Part shown: in pieces, positions 9,740-19,242 of the stretch
Layout: every line of letters starts with the position of its first letter
Position numbering within the stretch: the stretch's first letter is position 1
DNA from: an uncultured Synechococcus sp.
Lineage (GTDB): Bacteria > Cyanobacteriota > Cyanobacteriia > PCC-6307 > Cyanobiaceae
Length of the DNA: 64,000 nt
Assembly (NCBI GenBank): GCA_913057985.1
Contig: CAJXPL010000006.1
Span: 36,744 to 100,743, forward strand
Direction: 5' to 3'
Made by a program: the position numbers and the translations under genes
The notes under the pieces: generated by a model
Databases searched by the model: none
What the model was told of the DNA's origin: nothing
The model's input: the letters and a program-made list of their open reading frames with translations, nothing else

Positions 9740-10429
9740 TCAGCTGATCATTCCCTGGCGATAGGCGATCACCTGGAGGTCCACTCCGGTGATCGCCGTC
9801 CCCACCACAACGGTGTTGGCTCCGGCCTGCAATGCCAACCGTGCATCCGCTGGAGAAGCAATTCCCCCCTCACAGATCAGACGAACCGAGCTGGGAAGTT
9901 CAGCGCGAAGTGGGGGGAGCAGATCAAACGCAGGGGGGCGCTGTTGTGCCGTGTCTTCTGTGTAGCCGTAGAGCGTGGTCCCAACCCAGTCACAGCCCAG
10001 CTCGGCTGCGAGCAAACCGTTCTCGAGCGAATCCACATCAGCCATCAGCGGAGCTCTCAGCTCATCACGGCTGCGCTGGATCAACGCGGCCAGGTCCTGC
10101 CCTGCAGGCCGCGGACGGGCTGTGGCATCAATCGCGATCACATCGGCCCCCGCAGACCACACCGCCTGAATTTCTTTCCAGCCCGGGGTGATGTACACAG
10201 AGCTGTCCGGGAACGTGCATTTCCAGAGGCCGATGATCAAGGCATCCGGACAGCGCCGACGCACAGCACCGATGTGTTCAGGGCTTTCCAAGCGCACACC
10301 CACAGCACCATTGCGCAGGGCTGCATCCGCCATGGCTGCGATCACATCGGGATCACACATCGGCGAACCCTGGGGGGCCTGCACCGAAACGATCAGGCCC
10401 TGATCCAGGGATTCAGGGTTGGGAATCAT
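9740..10429 (-). CDS. nanE: N-acetylmannosamine-6-phosphate 2-epimerase
   Basis: A 229-aa TIM-barrel protein that interconverts ManNAc-6-P and GlcNAc-6-P. Family motifs: LIVSVQAPQGSPM near the N-terminus, ALIIGLWKCTF, the catalytic-loop regions VIAIDATARPRP and LMADVDSLENG, then ICEGGIASPADA and VVVGTAIT. No other sialic-acid catabolic gene (nanA, nanK) is in the window, so it may serve amino-sugar salvage or surface-glycan precursors (inference). The next gene on the strand starts 5 bp upstream of it. Confidence 0.9.
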   Translation of the reverse strand: MIPNPESLDQGLIVSVQAPQGSPMCDPDVIAAMADAALRNGAVGVRLESPEHIGAVRRRCPDALIIGLWKCTFPDSSVYITPGWKEIQAVWSAGADVIAIDATARPRPAGQDLAALIQRSRDELRAPLMADVDSLENGLLAAELGCDWVGTTLYGYTEDTAQQRPPAFDLLPPLRAELPSSVRLICEGGIASPADARLALQAGANTVVVGTAITGVDLQVIAYRQGMIS

Positions 10430-10434
10430 GCTGT

Positions 10435-10983
10435 TCAGGACGCCTTGGGGAAAGCGTCATCCTCCCGGCGGGGAAGCCAACGCCGCAGCGAACGGGGCGT
10501 GCTGATCGGCGGGGCAGGCACAGGTGCCGCCGCAAGGCTGCGTTGAAGCGGCTTTTCTTCAACTGCACTCTCGTCCTCTTCGACGATCGGTTCTTCTTCA
10601 GCGACCACCCCGTTCTGCATCACCTCGCTCTCAATCAACACGTCATCTTCAGGCGCAATCTGCTGCTCTTCTTCAACGACCACCTCGTCCTCAGCAACCA
10701 TTTCAACCTGACCATCCACCTCGTTCTCAACCAAAACGTCGTCTTTAGGAGCAATCTCCTCCTCCGCGACAGGCATCGGCACGGAACTGAACCCATGCTT
10801 CGAAACTGAAGGTTCCGGCAAACTCAGATCAAGCTCAGCTGCTCCGTCAAAGCCGTAACGGTGAACCCACTGACTGATCAGACCCGCGAGCAAGGCCAGA
10901 TCACCTGAGGTTCGGGCCTCCTGGATCTGTTGGGCCAGAGCGTTCTGTCGAGGTGATGGCTGCTGGAACGGAGAAGAGAGCAC
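10435..10983 (-). CDS. acidic repeat protein of unknown function, 182 aa
   Basis: Three parts: an N-terminal helical stretch (QQIQEARTSGDLALLAGLISQWVHRYGFDG, split here by no gap in the protein), a very acidic middle with a repeated unit (IAPKDDVLVENEV and IAPEDDVLIESEV), and a basic tail (RSLRRWLPRREDD). The repeat is also visible in the DNA. No known domain recognised. GTG 10983 lies 4 bp after the permease stop and avoids a longer overlap from ATG 11025. Probably in one transcript with the ABC exporter and nanE. Charge pattern suggests a disordered linker or scaffold (inference). Confidence 0.6.
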   Translation of the reverse strand: MLSSPFQQPSPRQNALAQQIQEARTSGDLALLAGLISQWVHRYGFDGAAELDLSLPEPSVSKHGFSSVPMPVAEEEIAPKDDVLVENEVDGQVEMVAEDEVVVEEEQQIAPEDDVLIESEVMQNGVVAEEEPIVEEDESAVEEKPLQRSLAAAPVPAPPISTPRSLRRWLPRREDDAFPKAS

Positions 10984-10987
10984 GGAT

Positions 10988-11851
10988 TCAGGAAAGTTTG
11001 CGGTTGAGCAGAGGGCGAATCGCAAGAAACAGCCCGATGGTGAGGACCAGAAGGATCAGCAGACAACTGGTGCCGGTGACATCCCCATAGGGGGCCTCCA
11101 GCAGAACAGCCGAAAGGTCCAGAGGACCCTGGTAAGCCGCTCGAATGGGTTCTATTGCGAAGGTAAGGGGATTCAAGGCCGCAAGCCAGCCCAGCCAGGT
11201 CGGCATGAATGACAACGGGGCCAAGGCCGTGCTGGCAAACAGCAACGGCAGGTTGGCCACAAAAATCACAGCGATCAACTCGATGTGCCCCGGCAAAGCG
11301 AAGGCCAGTCCGAGGCTGAGGGCCGTCACAGCGAAAACCAGAAGCAGCAACGTCACCAGCACCAGGGCCAGGCCACTGATGCCGGGCCATCCGTAACCGA
11401 GCACTGCTGCCGTGCCCATGATCGCCAGACTCTGCAGCAGGCTCAACGCCGTGATGTAGATCACCGATGCCAGCACGATCGAACTGCGGCTTCGCAGGGG
11501 TGCCACGAGCAACCGGTTGAGGAAGCCGAATTCACGGTCGAACATCACAGGCAGGCCAGCATTAAGAGCCCCGCTGAATGCCGTGAACACGATGACTCCA
11601 GCGCCAAGGAAACGGCCATAGCTCATCCCACCTGGCAGAAGGCCTTCAGGGGCATTGGCAAAGAGCGCACCGAACAGAATCAACCAGATCAGCGGTTGCA
11701 GAACCCCCGCGATCAAGGTCGAAGGGCGACGCATCAGCTGAAGGAACAAGCGCCGGGTGAGCGCCCACGTCTCCTGACTGAGCTCTGACAGGGCTCCGGG
11801 TGGCTGCTGCTGGAGAGCAACGGATGCAGTTGGGGAGGTCATCGTTGGCAC
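10988..11851 (-). CDS. ABC-2 type exporter permease
   Basis: A 287-aa membrane subunit with six hydrophobic segments after a cytoplasmic N-terminus (LTRRLFLQLMRRPSTLIAGV). The family motif is MFDREFGFLNRLLVAPLRS, typical of DrrB/NodJ-like permeases. It abuts the stop of the ATPase gene, so the two form one exporter; drug, lipid or polysaccharide could be the substrate. GTG 11851 is the start; ATG 11842 is an alternative. Confidence 0.87.
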   Translation of the reverse strand: MPTMTSPTASVALQQQPPGALSELSQETWALTRRLFLQLMRRPSTLIAGVLQPLIWLILFGALFANAPEGLLPGGMSYGRFLGAGVIVFTAFSGALNAGLPVMFDREFGFLNRLLVAPLRSRSSIVLASVIYITALSLLQSLAIMGTAAVLGYGWPGISGLALVLVTLLLLVFAVTALSLGLAFALPGHIELIAVIFVANLPLLFASTALAPLSFMPTWLGWLAALNPLTFAIEPIRAAYQGPLDLSAVLLEAPYGDVTGTSCLLILLVLTIGLFLAIRPLLNRKLS

Positions 11852-12865
11852 TCAACGCATGGATTGACGCTTTTCCTTTTTGACGTCGCGCTGGCCAGCA
11901 ATGGCCAGTTCGGCGTCCATCAAGGTGCGTCCTGTGGCCTGAAGGTAGACATCATCGAGGCTTGGACGACTCTGAGCCAGCGCAAAGACAGGGAGTCCAG
12001 CCGCCTCGAGGGTCTGGCGCAGCTGATCGATCACGGCCCCTCCCTCAATCACCAAGTTGAGGGAAAAGCCCTGGGAGCGGTTCACCACCACCTGACGCAC
12101 CCCATCCAAGGGTTCGAGAAGGGCACGCACCTGGGTCGCCTCATCGGCATTGCTGAACTCTCGGATTCGCAGAGTCACGCGATCACCCCCAAGCCGTTGT
12201 TTGAGCTGATCAGGGCTGCCCTCGGCAATCACACGGCCGGCGTCGATGATCGCCAACTGATCCGCCAGAGCCTCCACTTCTTCGAGGTAGTGACTGCTCA
12301 GCAGAACAGTGGTGCCCTCATCAACCAGCTGACGCAGCAGCTGCCAGATGGCACTGCGGCTCTCGATATCCAGTCCCACGGTGGGTTCATCGAGCACGAG
12401 CAACCGGGGGCGATGCAGCAGACCGGCAGCCAGATCCAGCCGGCGACGCATCCCACCGGAATAGGTGCCGCAGCGACGGTCAATCCAGTCCCCCATCGCG
12501 AGTCGTTCAATCAGATCAGCGATTCGCGTCTCGCTCTCGTTGCGCGGCAAGTGATAAAGATCGCCCTGCAGCTGCAGCAGTTCTCGGCCGCTGAGGATCT
12601 TGTCGATGGCCACCTCCTGGGCCACATAACCCATGAGCTGGCGCACTTCTCGTGGCTGCACCAAACCGTCAACACCCCCAATAACCACTGAGCCGCTGTC
12701 GGGGGCGAGCAGGGTGGCCAGAATGCGCATGGCCGTTGTTTTGCCGGCACCGTTCGGGCCAAGCAGCCCGTACAGGCATCCTTCAGGAACGGTGAGATCA
12801 AGCTCATGCAGAGCCGGTACCGAGCCGTAGGCCTTGGAGATCTTGCGCAGTTCAATCAACGCCAT
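11852..12865 (-). CDS. ABC exporter ATP-binding protein (DrrA/CcmA-like)
   Basis: A 337-aa ATPase. Walker A GLLGPNGAGKTTAMRI, Q-loop region MGYVAQE, signature YSGGMRRRLDLAAGL, Walker B LLVLDEPTVGLD, H-loop LLSSHYLEEVE. A C-terminal extension of about 100 residues after GSPDQLKQRLGG is typical of DrrA-type ATPases (DUF4162-like). It powers the permease encoded immediately downstream. Confidence 0.92.
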   Translation of the reverse strand: MALIELRKISKAYGSVPALHELDLTVPEGCLYGLLGPNGAGKTTAMRILATLLAPDSGSVVIGGVDGLVQPREVRQLMGYVAQEVAIDKILSGRELLQLQGDLYHLPRNESETRIADLIERLAMGDWIDRRCGTYSGGMRRRLDLAAGLLHRPRLLVLDEPTVGLDIESRSAIWQLLRQLVDEGTTVLLSSHYLEEVEALADQLAIIDAGRVIAEGSPDQLKQRLGGDRVTLRIREFSNADEATQVRALLEPLDGVRQVVVNRSQGFSLNLVIEGGAVIDQLRQTLEAAGLPVFALAQSRPSLDDVYLQATGRTLMDAELAIAGQRDVKKEKRQSMR

Positions 12866-12915
12866 CAGGCACCGTCAGGGACTTGCTCGGCCAATCCAGG
12901 GAATCTAGAGAGTGC

Positions 12916-13899
12916 TCATTGCACCGCCGTTGGCAGGGAGAGAAGTTGCATCACCTGGTGAGCAAAGCCTGAGGCCAGATCCGTCCGGCTGAGAATGAGA
13001 AGCAGGCACAGACCAAACAGATAAAGGATCGACCAACGGAACAGGGCCTTGGCATGCACAAGGCTGTCGGGATCCAGGGACAGCCGATCGACGAGCTGCA
13101 GCAATCGGCCGTTGTAGGGCAGCAGCATCACGCCATAGAAGGCGCCACCTGAAGGCAAAGCAAACACGCCCAAACCGCTGAGCAGAACGGTGATCCAGCC
13201 GTAGGTCTTGATCGCCCGCGCCGTCACCACAGGACCCTTCACCACGGGCAGCATCGGGATCCCGACAGCGCGATAGTCCTCGCGCAACAGCAGGGCCAAA
13301 GCCCAGAAATGGGCTGGCGTCCAGACCATCACCAAAGCGAACAGCCACCAGCCCCCGAGGCCAACATGGCCCGTGGCGGCCGCCGCCCCAACCAGGGGCG
13401 GAATGGCCCCGGCGACACCACCGATGACGATGTTCTGGGACGTCCGCGGCTTGAGCAAGGCTGTGTAGAGCAGCACGTAACTGCAGAGGCCGAGCAGGGA
13501 CAACCCAGCAGCGAGACAGTTCACACCGCTTACGAGAAGCATCGCCGCCGCGAGGGTGCAGGCGATGGCGCCGATGAATGCACTGGTGGGCGACAGCCGA
13601 CCAGAGGGCAGCGCCCGACCACTGGTGCGGGCCATCCGACCATCGAGATCCTGCTCCCACAGGCAGTTCAGAACACCTGCGGCGGCTGAGGCAAGCGCCC
13701 CTCCCCCGAGGGTGCAAACGAGCCGCGGTGAGGACAGGGGCCAGCCTTCACTGAGCGCCATTCCCCCCAACGTGGTGGCCAACAACAGCGGAATGAGGCG
13801 GGGTTTGGCCACTTCCAACCAGGCCGGAAGTTTCACCCGTTTGCGGGAGGGGACTACCTCCTCACGGGTCGGACGAATGGTTGCAGCGAGTTCAGCCAT
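12916..13899 (-). CDS. ctaB: protoheme IX farnesyltransferase (heme O synthase)
   Basis: Converts heme B to heme O with farnesyl diphosphate. A 327-aa UbiA-superfamily membrane protein. Asp-rich motif [18 protein letters not shown] and second motif [13 protein letters not shown] are the CtaB/CyoE pattern; [20 protein letters not shown] is also diagnostic. Eight to nine membrane helices. Its start overlaps the ctaA stop by 8 bp, so the two heme A steps are translationally coupled, and the oxidase operon is divergent from them. Confidence 0.94.
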   Translation of the reverse strand: MAELAATIRPTREEVVPSRKRVKLPAWLEVAKPRLIPLLLATTLGGMALSEGWPLSSPRLVCTLGGGALASAAAGVLNCLWEQDLDGRMARTSGRALPSGRLSPTSAFIGAIACTLAAAMLLVSGVNCLAAGLSLLGLCSYVLLYTALLKPRTSQNIVIGGVAGAIPPLVGAAAATGHVGLGGWWLFALVMVWTPAHFWALALLLREDYRAVGIPMLPVVKGPVVTARAIKTYGWITVLLSGLGVFALPSGGAFYGVMLLPYNGRLLQLVDRLSLDPDSLVHAKALFRWSILYLFGLCLLLILSRTDLASGFAHQVMQLLSLPTAVQ

Positions 13900-14818
13900 G
13901 ACAGGCCTCCAACGAGGTGTCGTCGATGACGACGGAACGGGACGGTGAGGGGCGGTCCGGGGAGCGGACCAAAAGCGCCGCCAGCAGGGCGATCAACAGG
14001 GCAGCCACGAGCTGATGCGCCACGGTCACCGCGGGCTGCGACAGACCAAGGCGAAGGGTGAGGACACCAAGGGCCACCTGAACCAGCACCAGGAGCACCA
14101 CCCCGCCCAGCCAGGGCCACTGCTGGCGAGCCCAACCACCCGCCAGGAGTGCAGCCGCGGCGAAGGCGAGCAGAACAACAGCCACCGGCATCGCTGTCAG
14201 GCGATGGGAAAGCACCAGATGACAGGCATCGCCACCAGCGAGGCAACGCTGCCCTGCCCATGCGGTGGCCATGCGACCACCGAGCAGACACTGCACGAAG
14301 ACCGACAACAGACCAAGCAGTGCCGCGATGCGCCACCAGAGCGGAGCGACGGCAACAGCGGGATGAAGCAAGCGTTGGGTCAGACCACTCAGGAGCGCCA
14401 CGAGGGTGAGCGCGAGAGCCAGGTGGGCTGTCACCACAGCGGAGGGCAGCAACTGGGTCACCGTCAGCGCACCCAAACCGCCCTGCATCGCCACCAAAAC
14501 CATCAGACCGATGGCCAGCCAGGGCAGCCATCGCGGCAGTTGGCGCCGCTGAAGCGTCGTCGCCACAGCCATCACCACGAGGGCAATGCCGATGACGAAA
14601 GCATCAAGGCGGTGAAACCACTCAAGGAACACCTGCACGTTCATCTGGCGACCCGGCAGAAACGAGCCGAAGCACAGGGGCCAGTCCGGGCAGGCCAAGC
14701 CGGCTTCCATCACCCGGGTTGCTCCACCGATCACCACCAAAGCGATCACGGCAACCACTAGATGAGCCGACAACAACCCAAGACGTCGACGCAATGTCGA
14801 CATTGAGGAAAGCATCAT
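13892..14818 (-). CDS. ctaA: heme A synthase (COX15/CtaA)
   Basis: Oxidises the heme O methyl group to formyl, giving heme A. About 308 aa with eight membrane helices in two four-helix halves. His ligands sit in EWFHRLDAF and TAHLALALT of the first half and LSHRLTAMP and VAHQLVAAL of the second. [19 protein letters not shown] near the N-terminus is the family signature. Start ATG 14818 (others at 14815 and 14803); the frame extends to 14959 without conserved sequence. Confidence 0.92.
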   Translation of the reverse strand: MMLSSMSTLRRRLGLLSAHLVVAVIALVVIGGATRVMEAGLACPDWPLCFGSFLPGRQMNVQVFLEWFHRLDAFVIGIALVVMAVATTLQRRQLPRWLPWLAIGLMVLVAMQGGLGALTVTQLLPSAVVTAHLALALTLVALLSGLTQRLLHPAVAVAPLWWRIAALLGLLSVFVQCLLGGRMATAWAGQRCLAGGDACHLVLSHRLTAMPVAVVLLAFAAAALLAGGWARQQWPWLGGVVLLVLVQVALGVLTLRLGLSQPAVTVAHQLVAALLIALLAALLVRSPDRPSPSRSVVIDDTSLEACHG

Positions 14819-15018
14819 CGAACAAGCTCCATCCGATGCACCCAAAAGGGATTGCTTGGACCGTAGCGATGCAGAAGATGACGTCACGCTGTGTGGACGT
14901 CTGCAACACAAATAAGGGAAAATCATCCCCTTTTCCTGACAGAAATAAGGCCTTAACAATCACTTCATGGAGAACCGCAGCCAGGCCCATACGCTGTTGA
15001 AAACCAGGGATTGATCAG
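14819..15018. promoter_or_regulatory. divergent promoter region, ctaA / ctaC
   Basis: 200 bp without a gene, locally AT-richer than its flanks (14910-14960), between the leftward heme A genes and the rightward oxidase operon. Promoters for both must lie here. I do not see a clear operator or confident -10/-35 pair. Confidence 0.5.
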
Positions 15019-15849
15019 GTGCAGATCCCATCCGCCATTCTCACGTTGGTGATCGGGATGGTCCTTGCTCTGGGCGGCCTATGGATCGGCCAGAACATCA
15101 ACCTTCTCCCCATCGATGCGAGCGCCAACGCGCCGATTTACGACGAGCTTTTTAAGGTTCTATTCACGATTGGCAGCATTCTGTTTATCGGAATCGTTGG
15201 CCTTCTCGTGTTCAGCCTGATTCGCTTTCGGCGACGCAGCGGCCAGCTCGGCGACGGCCTTGCCATCGAAGGAAACCTGCCACTTGAAATTTTCTGGACA
15301 GCTGTTCCTGCTGTTGTGGTGCTGTTTGTTGGTCTATACAGCTACGACATTTACGACCGGATGGGTGGCATGGTGCCTCTGGCTCATGACCACATGGGCG
15401 GAGCCCACGACGAACAGATCTGGGGAGGCATCAGTTCAGGCTCGATTGAATCAGCCGCCGCAACAAATGCCTTACCCGTTGAAGTGACAGCCATGCAATT
15501 TGCCTTCCTCTTTCATTACCCAGAGGGAGACATCACGTCAGGTGAACTTCATGTGCCAGCCGATCGACCGATCACTCTGCGGATGGAAGCCAAAGATGTG
15601 ATTCATGCCTTCTGGGTGCCTGAATTTCGCTTGAAGCAGGACGTCATTCCCGGCCAACCAACCCAGCTGAGTTTCACACCCACACGCACCGGCCGTTATC
15701 CAATCGTGTGCGCCGAACTCTGTGGGCCCTACCACGGTGGAATGCGCTCCACCGTTGTGGTGGAAAGCCCGGAGGACTGGGACAGCTGGTACAGGGACAA
15801 CGCCAAAGCCGCACCTGAAGACGAAACGCTCACCATCGCGAACGCCTGA
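15019..15849 (+). CDS. ctaC: cytochrome c oxidase subunit II
   Basis: A 276-aa subunit carrying the binuclear CuA centre that takes electrons from cytochrome c6 or plastocyanin. Two N-terminal membrane helices (about 5-25 and 45-70), then a lumenal/periplasmic cupredoxin domain. CuA ligands: His in DVIHAFWVPEF, and Cys, Glu, Cys, His, Met in CAELCGPYHGGM. The W-rich electron-entry region is degenerate. GTG 15019 start. First gene of ctaCDE, 1 bp before ctaD. Confidence 0.95.
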   Translation: MQIPSAILTLVIGMVLALGGLWIGQNINLLPIDASANAPIYDELFKVLFTIGSILFIGIVGLLVFSLIRFRRRSGQLGDGLAIEGNLPLEIFWTAVPAVVVLFVGLYSYDIYDRMGGMVPLAHDHMGGAHDEQIWGGISSGSIESAAATNALPVEVTAMQFAFLFHYPEGDITSGELHVPADRPITLRMEAKDVIHAFWVPEFRLKQDVIPGQPTQLSFTPTRTGRYPIVCAELCGPYHGGMRSTVVVESPEDWDSWYRDNAKAAPEDETLTIANA

Positions 15850-15850
15850 G

Positions 15851-17518
15851 ATGACCATCAGTTTGCCCCCGGAAACGTCCAGCCCTCCACGGCTTCAACC
15901 CAGCGGCTGGTTGCGGTATTTCAGCTTCAGCGTTGATCACAAGGTGATCGGACTGCAGTACCTCGTCTGCGGCTTTGTTTTTTATCTGATTGGCGGGGCC
16001 CTAGCCGGGGCCATTCGCACGGAACTCACCAGTCCCGTGTCCGACTTCATGGCACGTGATGTCTACAACCAGGTGCTGACGCTCCACGGCACGGTGATGA
16101 TCTTTCTCTGGATTGTCCCCGTGGTGAATGGTGCTTTTGGAAACTATTTGATCCCCTTTTATGTGGGTGCAAGGGACATGGCCTTCCCGCGCCTGAATGC
16201 CGTGGCGTTCTGGCTGATCCCTCCAGCTGGTTTGATGCTGATCACAAGCTATTTCCTCACGGGGGCTGCGCAATCGGGCTGGACGGCCTATCCACCTCTG
16301 AGCATCACCACACCAGCAACGGGCCAAATCATCTGGATCTTGAGCGTGCTGCTCCTAGGCGGAAGTTCGATCTTCGGAGGCATCAACTTCATCGCCACCA
16401 TTCTCAAACTGCGTCGCCCCGGTTTGAAACTAATGCAGCTCCCCATGTATTGCTGGGCGATGCTGGGAACCAGCATTCTTGTTGTTCTCTCAACACCGGT
16501 TCTGGCTGGAACGTTGGTGTTGCTGAGTTTCGACATCGTTGCCCATACAGGCTTCTTCAACCCCACCCTTGGGGGAAACGTGGTGGTTTACCAGCATCTG
16601 TTCTGGTTCTATTCGCACCCAGCCGTTTACATCATGGTCTTGCCGGCCTTCGGCTTGGTGAGCGAAATCCTGCCGGTTCATGCCCGCAAGCCGCTGTTCG
16701 GCTACGTGACGATGGTGTATTCGATCATGGCCATCGTTGTGTTGGGCCTGATTGTGTGGGCGCACCACATGTTCACCAGCGGCACACCTCCCTGGATGCG
16801 CCTGTTCTTCACCATTGCAACCGCATTCATCGCCGTTCCCACCGGCATCAAATTCTTCAACTGGTTGGCAACACTCTGGGGCGGCCGCATCAGCCTCAAC
16901 AGCGCCATGCTGTTTTCCTGCGGTTTCATCGTGAACTTCGTGCTCGGAGGCATCACAGGGGTCGCCCTTGCGCAGGTGCCATTCGACATTCATGTGCACG
17001 ACACCTACTTCGTCGTCGCGCACTTCCACTACATCGTCTTCGGTGGATCGGTGTTCGTGATCTTCGCCTCGATCTACCACTGGTATCCCAAGTTCACCGG
17101 CCGGATGCTCAATGAAGATCTCGGCCGCCTGCACTGTGCTCTCACGTTCATCGGCTTCAACCTGTGCTTCGGCCCCCAGCACTGGCTGGGCCTCAATGGG
17201 ATGCCGCGACGCGTTGCTGAATACGACCCCCAATTCACCCTGATCAATCAGATCAGCTCCGTCGGAGCCCTACTGATGGCCATCAGCACCCTGCCTTTCC
17301 TCTGGAATGTGATCCACAGCGCCCTCAGCGGTCCTGTCGCAGGCGACAACCCCTGGAAAGCACTCACGCCCGAATGGCTGACCAGTTCTCCGCCACCGGT
17401 CGAAAACTGGATTGGTGAGGCCCCTCTGGTGGAAGAGCCCTACGGCTACGGCGTCCCACCGGATGAGCTGGACCTGACCGCAACCAGCGGTCGTGATCTC
17501 TGGAGCAGCGGCAAATGA
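15851..17518 (+). CDS. ctaD: cytochrome c oxidase subunit I
   Basis: A 555-aa, 12-helix catalytic subunit with heme a, heme a3 and CuB. Low-spin heme ligand His in LTLHGTVMIFLW; CuB and cross-linked Tyr in FWFYSHPAVYIM; CuB pair in VWAHHMFTSG; heme ligands in VVAHFHYIVFGG. K-channel-type residues are expected in these helices. ATG 15851 follows ctaC by one base and the stop overlaps ctaE by 4 bp. Terminal oxidase of the respiratory chain in thylakoid and/or plasma membrane. Confidence 0.97.
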   Translation: MTISLPPETSSPPRLQPSGWLRYFSFSVDHKVIGLQYLVCGFVFYLIGGALAGAIRTELTSPVSDFMARDVYNQVLTLHGTVMIFLWIVPVVNGAFGNYLIPFYVGARDMAFPRLNAVAFWLIPPAGLMLITSYFLTGAAQSGWTAYPPLSITTPATGQIIWILSVLLLGGSSIFGGINFIATILKLRRPGLKLMQLPMYCWAMLGTSILVVLSTPVLAGTLVLLSFDIVAHTGFFNPTLGGNVVVYQHLFWFYSHPAVYIMVLPAFGLVSEILPVHARKPLFGYVTMVYSIMAIVVLGLIVWAHHMFTSGTPPWMRLFFTIATAFIAVPTGIKFFNWLATLWGGRISLNSAMLFSCGFIVNFVLGGITGVALAQVPFDIHVHDTYFVVAHFHYIVFGGSVFVIFASIYHWYPKFTGRMLNEDLGRLHCALTFIGFNLCFGPQHWLGLNGMPRRVAEYDPQFTLINQISSVGALLMAISTLPFLWNVIHSALSGPVAGDNPWKALTPEWLTSSPPPVENWIGEAPLVEEPYGYGVPPDELDLTATSGRDLWSSGK

Positions 17519-18114
17519 CCACCACAGTTCCCACGAAGGATCAGAACCACAGCCATGGGGAGCATGCCGAGCATCCCGATCACCGCATGTTCGGCCTGGC
17601 CACATTTCTTGTGGCGGACGCCATGACCTTCGCCGGCTTCTTTGCGGCATACCTCACCTTCAAAGCGGTCAATCCCCTACCGGATGGAGCCATCTATGAA
17701 CTGGAGCTCCCCCTGCCCATCCTCAACACCGTTCTGCTCCTGGTGAGCAGTGCCACCTTCCACCGGGCCGGCCAGGCGATCCGACAGGACGACCACGGCC
17801 GCTGTCGACGCTGGCTGCTAATCACCGCAGGCCTGGGCCTGGCCTTCCTGGTGAGCCAGATGGTGGAGTACTTCACACTCCCCTTCGGTCTCACCGACAA
17901 CCTTTACGCCAGCACCTTCTTCGCCGCCACGGGATTTCATGGTCTCCACGTGACCCTCGGCGCCCTGATGATCCTGATCGTCTGGTGGCAGGCGAGGCAG
18001 CCGCAGGGCCGTGTGACTGCAGCCGACCACTTCCCCCTGGAAGCAGCGGAGTTGTACTGGCACTTTGTTGATGGGATCTGGGTGATTCTTTTCGTGATCC
18101 TTTATCTGCTCTGA
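17515..18114 (+). CDS. ctaE: cytochrome c oxidase subunit III
   Basis: A 199-aa, five-helix subunit that stabilises subunit I. Motifs: MFGLATFLVADAMTFAGFFAAY, and near the end FFAATGFHGLHVTLGAL with ELYWHFVDGIWVILFVILYLL, the classic subunit III finish. The N-terminal residues are His-rich (DQNHSHGEHAEHPDHRM). ATGA overlap with ctaD shows coupling; last gene of the operon. Confidence 0.96.
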   Translation: MTTTVPTKDQNHSHGEHAEHPDHRMFGLATFLVADAMTFAGFFAAYLTFKAVNPLPDGAIYELELPLPILNTVLLLVSSATFHRAGQAIRQDDHGRCRRWLLITAGLGLAFLVSQMVEYFTLPFGLTDNLYASTFFAATGFHGLHVTLGALMILIVWWQARQPQGRVTAADHFPLEAAELYWHFVDGIWVILFVILYLL

Positions 18115-18168
18115 TCCCTTGCCTTGATTGGCGAGCGTGGCCAGAATTCAGTTGAATTAAGTCCTGAA

Positions 18169-18540
18169 ATGCTGGTCGGCAAGGAACTGCTGGACAAGGC
18201 CAGATCGCTCAGCAATCGGCCGGAAGATGACATCGCCCGCGGCTGCGGCTACGTCGGCCCCAGCGGACGACTGCTGAAAAAGAGTTTCTATCGGGCTCTG
18301 GTGGAGGCGAAAGCGGCGGCCCAGGGATGGCAATTGCCGAAAAGCAGCAGCAGTTCCTCAGGCGGAAGCCGAGGTCGCCAGGCCGAATTCCGAACCCGTG
18401 TGCATGGCAACGGCAACCTGCTGATCGGCCACGCGTACACCCGTCGGCTCGGCCTGGAACCCGGCCAGGAGTTCAAGATCGAGCTGCAGCGGGACTCCGG
18501 AATGATCGTTCTGCAGCAGATGGATCAAGACCAGCCGTGA
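18169..18540 (+). CDS. AbrB-family transcriptional regulator (cyAbrB-like)
   Basis: A 123-aa DNA-binding protein of the cyanobacterial AbrB family. The N-terminal part (LVGKELLDKARSLSNRPEDD, then CGYVGPSGRLLKKSFYRAL) is characteristic; a Ser/Gly linker leads to the basic C-terminal half with VHGNGNLLIGHAYTRRLGLEPG. These proteins tune carbon and nitrogen genes (family knowledge). ATG 18169 chosen over TTG 18124. Overlaps the convergent ribE stop by 16 bp. Confidence 0.82.
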   Translation: MLVGKELLDKARSLSNRPEDDIARGCGYVGPSGRLLKKSFYRALVEAKAAAQGWQLPKSSSSSSGGSRGRQAEFRTRVHGNGNLLIGHAYTRRLGLEPGQEFKIELQRDSGMIVLQQMDQDQP

Positions 18541-19193
18541 GCCGCCAGCCAGCTGGCTGACAGCTTCTCGGTCTTGTTGTGGCCATCGGTGTTTCCGTCA
18601 TCGGCAGCGGCGGCATGCAGCAGCCGCTCGGCGTAACGGGCCAGTTGATCGGCCTCCAGGTTCACGCTGTCCCCGACAGCCAGGTGTTTCAGAGTCGTCG
18701 ACTCCCAGGTGTGGGGGATGACGGCGAGGCTGAAGGTCGTTCCATCGGCTGAACAGTCAGCCACCGTGAGGCTGATCCCATCCACCGCGATGCTGGCCTT
18801 CTCACAGACATAACGGCCGAATCGGGGATCCGACCAGCGGATCGACAGGGCCCAGGAGTGGGGGAGGGTCTCCACGCAGGTGACTTCTCCGGTCGCATCC
18901 ACATGACCGCTCACCAGATGACCTCCAAGGCGGTCGCTCAGTCGAAGCGCTGGCTCGAGATTCACCGCACCACCACGGTCCGCTTTGCGTCCCAACGTGG
19001 TGCGGCGCAGGGTTTCCTCACTCACATCGGCGCGGAAACCATCCGCGATCAGCTCTGCTGCCGTGAGGCAAACGCCATCCACAGCAACGCTGTCGCCAAG
19101 GGCCAACGGGGCAAAAGGAGCGCAGCCCCAAACAACCACCGCCCCGGCACGGCGCTCGATCCTTCCAACTGACTGCACCAGCCCCGTGAACAT
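18525..19193 (-). CDS. ribE: riboflavin synthase, alpha chain
   Basis: Dismutates two 6,7-dimethyl-8-ribityllumazines to riboflavin. Two tandem lumazine-binding barrels: MFTGLVQSVGRIER with GDSVAVDGVCLTAAEL in the first, and the repeat ASIAVDGISLTVADC with FSLAVIPHTWESTTL in the second. GGHLVSGHVDATGEV is the linker-region signature. 222 aa from ATG 19193. The longer frame to 19298 overlaps the divergent BFN gene. Confidence 0.93.
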   Translation of the reverse strand: MFTGLVQSVGRIERRAGAVVVWGCAPFAPLALGDSVAVDGVCLTAAELIADGFRADVSEETLRRTTLGRKADRGGAVNLEPALRLSDRLGGHLVSGHVDATGEVTCVETLPHSWALSIRWSDPRFGRYVCEKASIAVDGISLTVADCSADGTTFSLAVIPHTWESTTLKHLAVGDSVNLEADQLARYAERLLHAAAADDGNTDGHNKTEKLSASWLAAHGWS

Positions 19194-19242
19194 CGCTCCC
19201 AGCGGCTCTCTGGCCATAATCGGATAGAGCTGCGCCGCCGAC

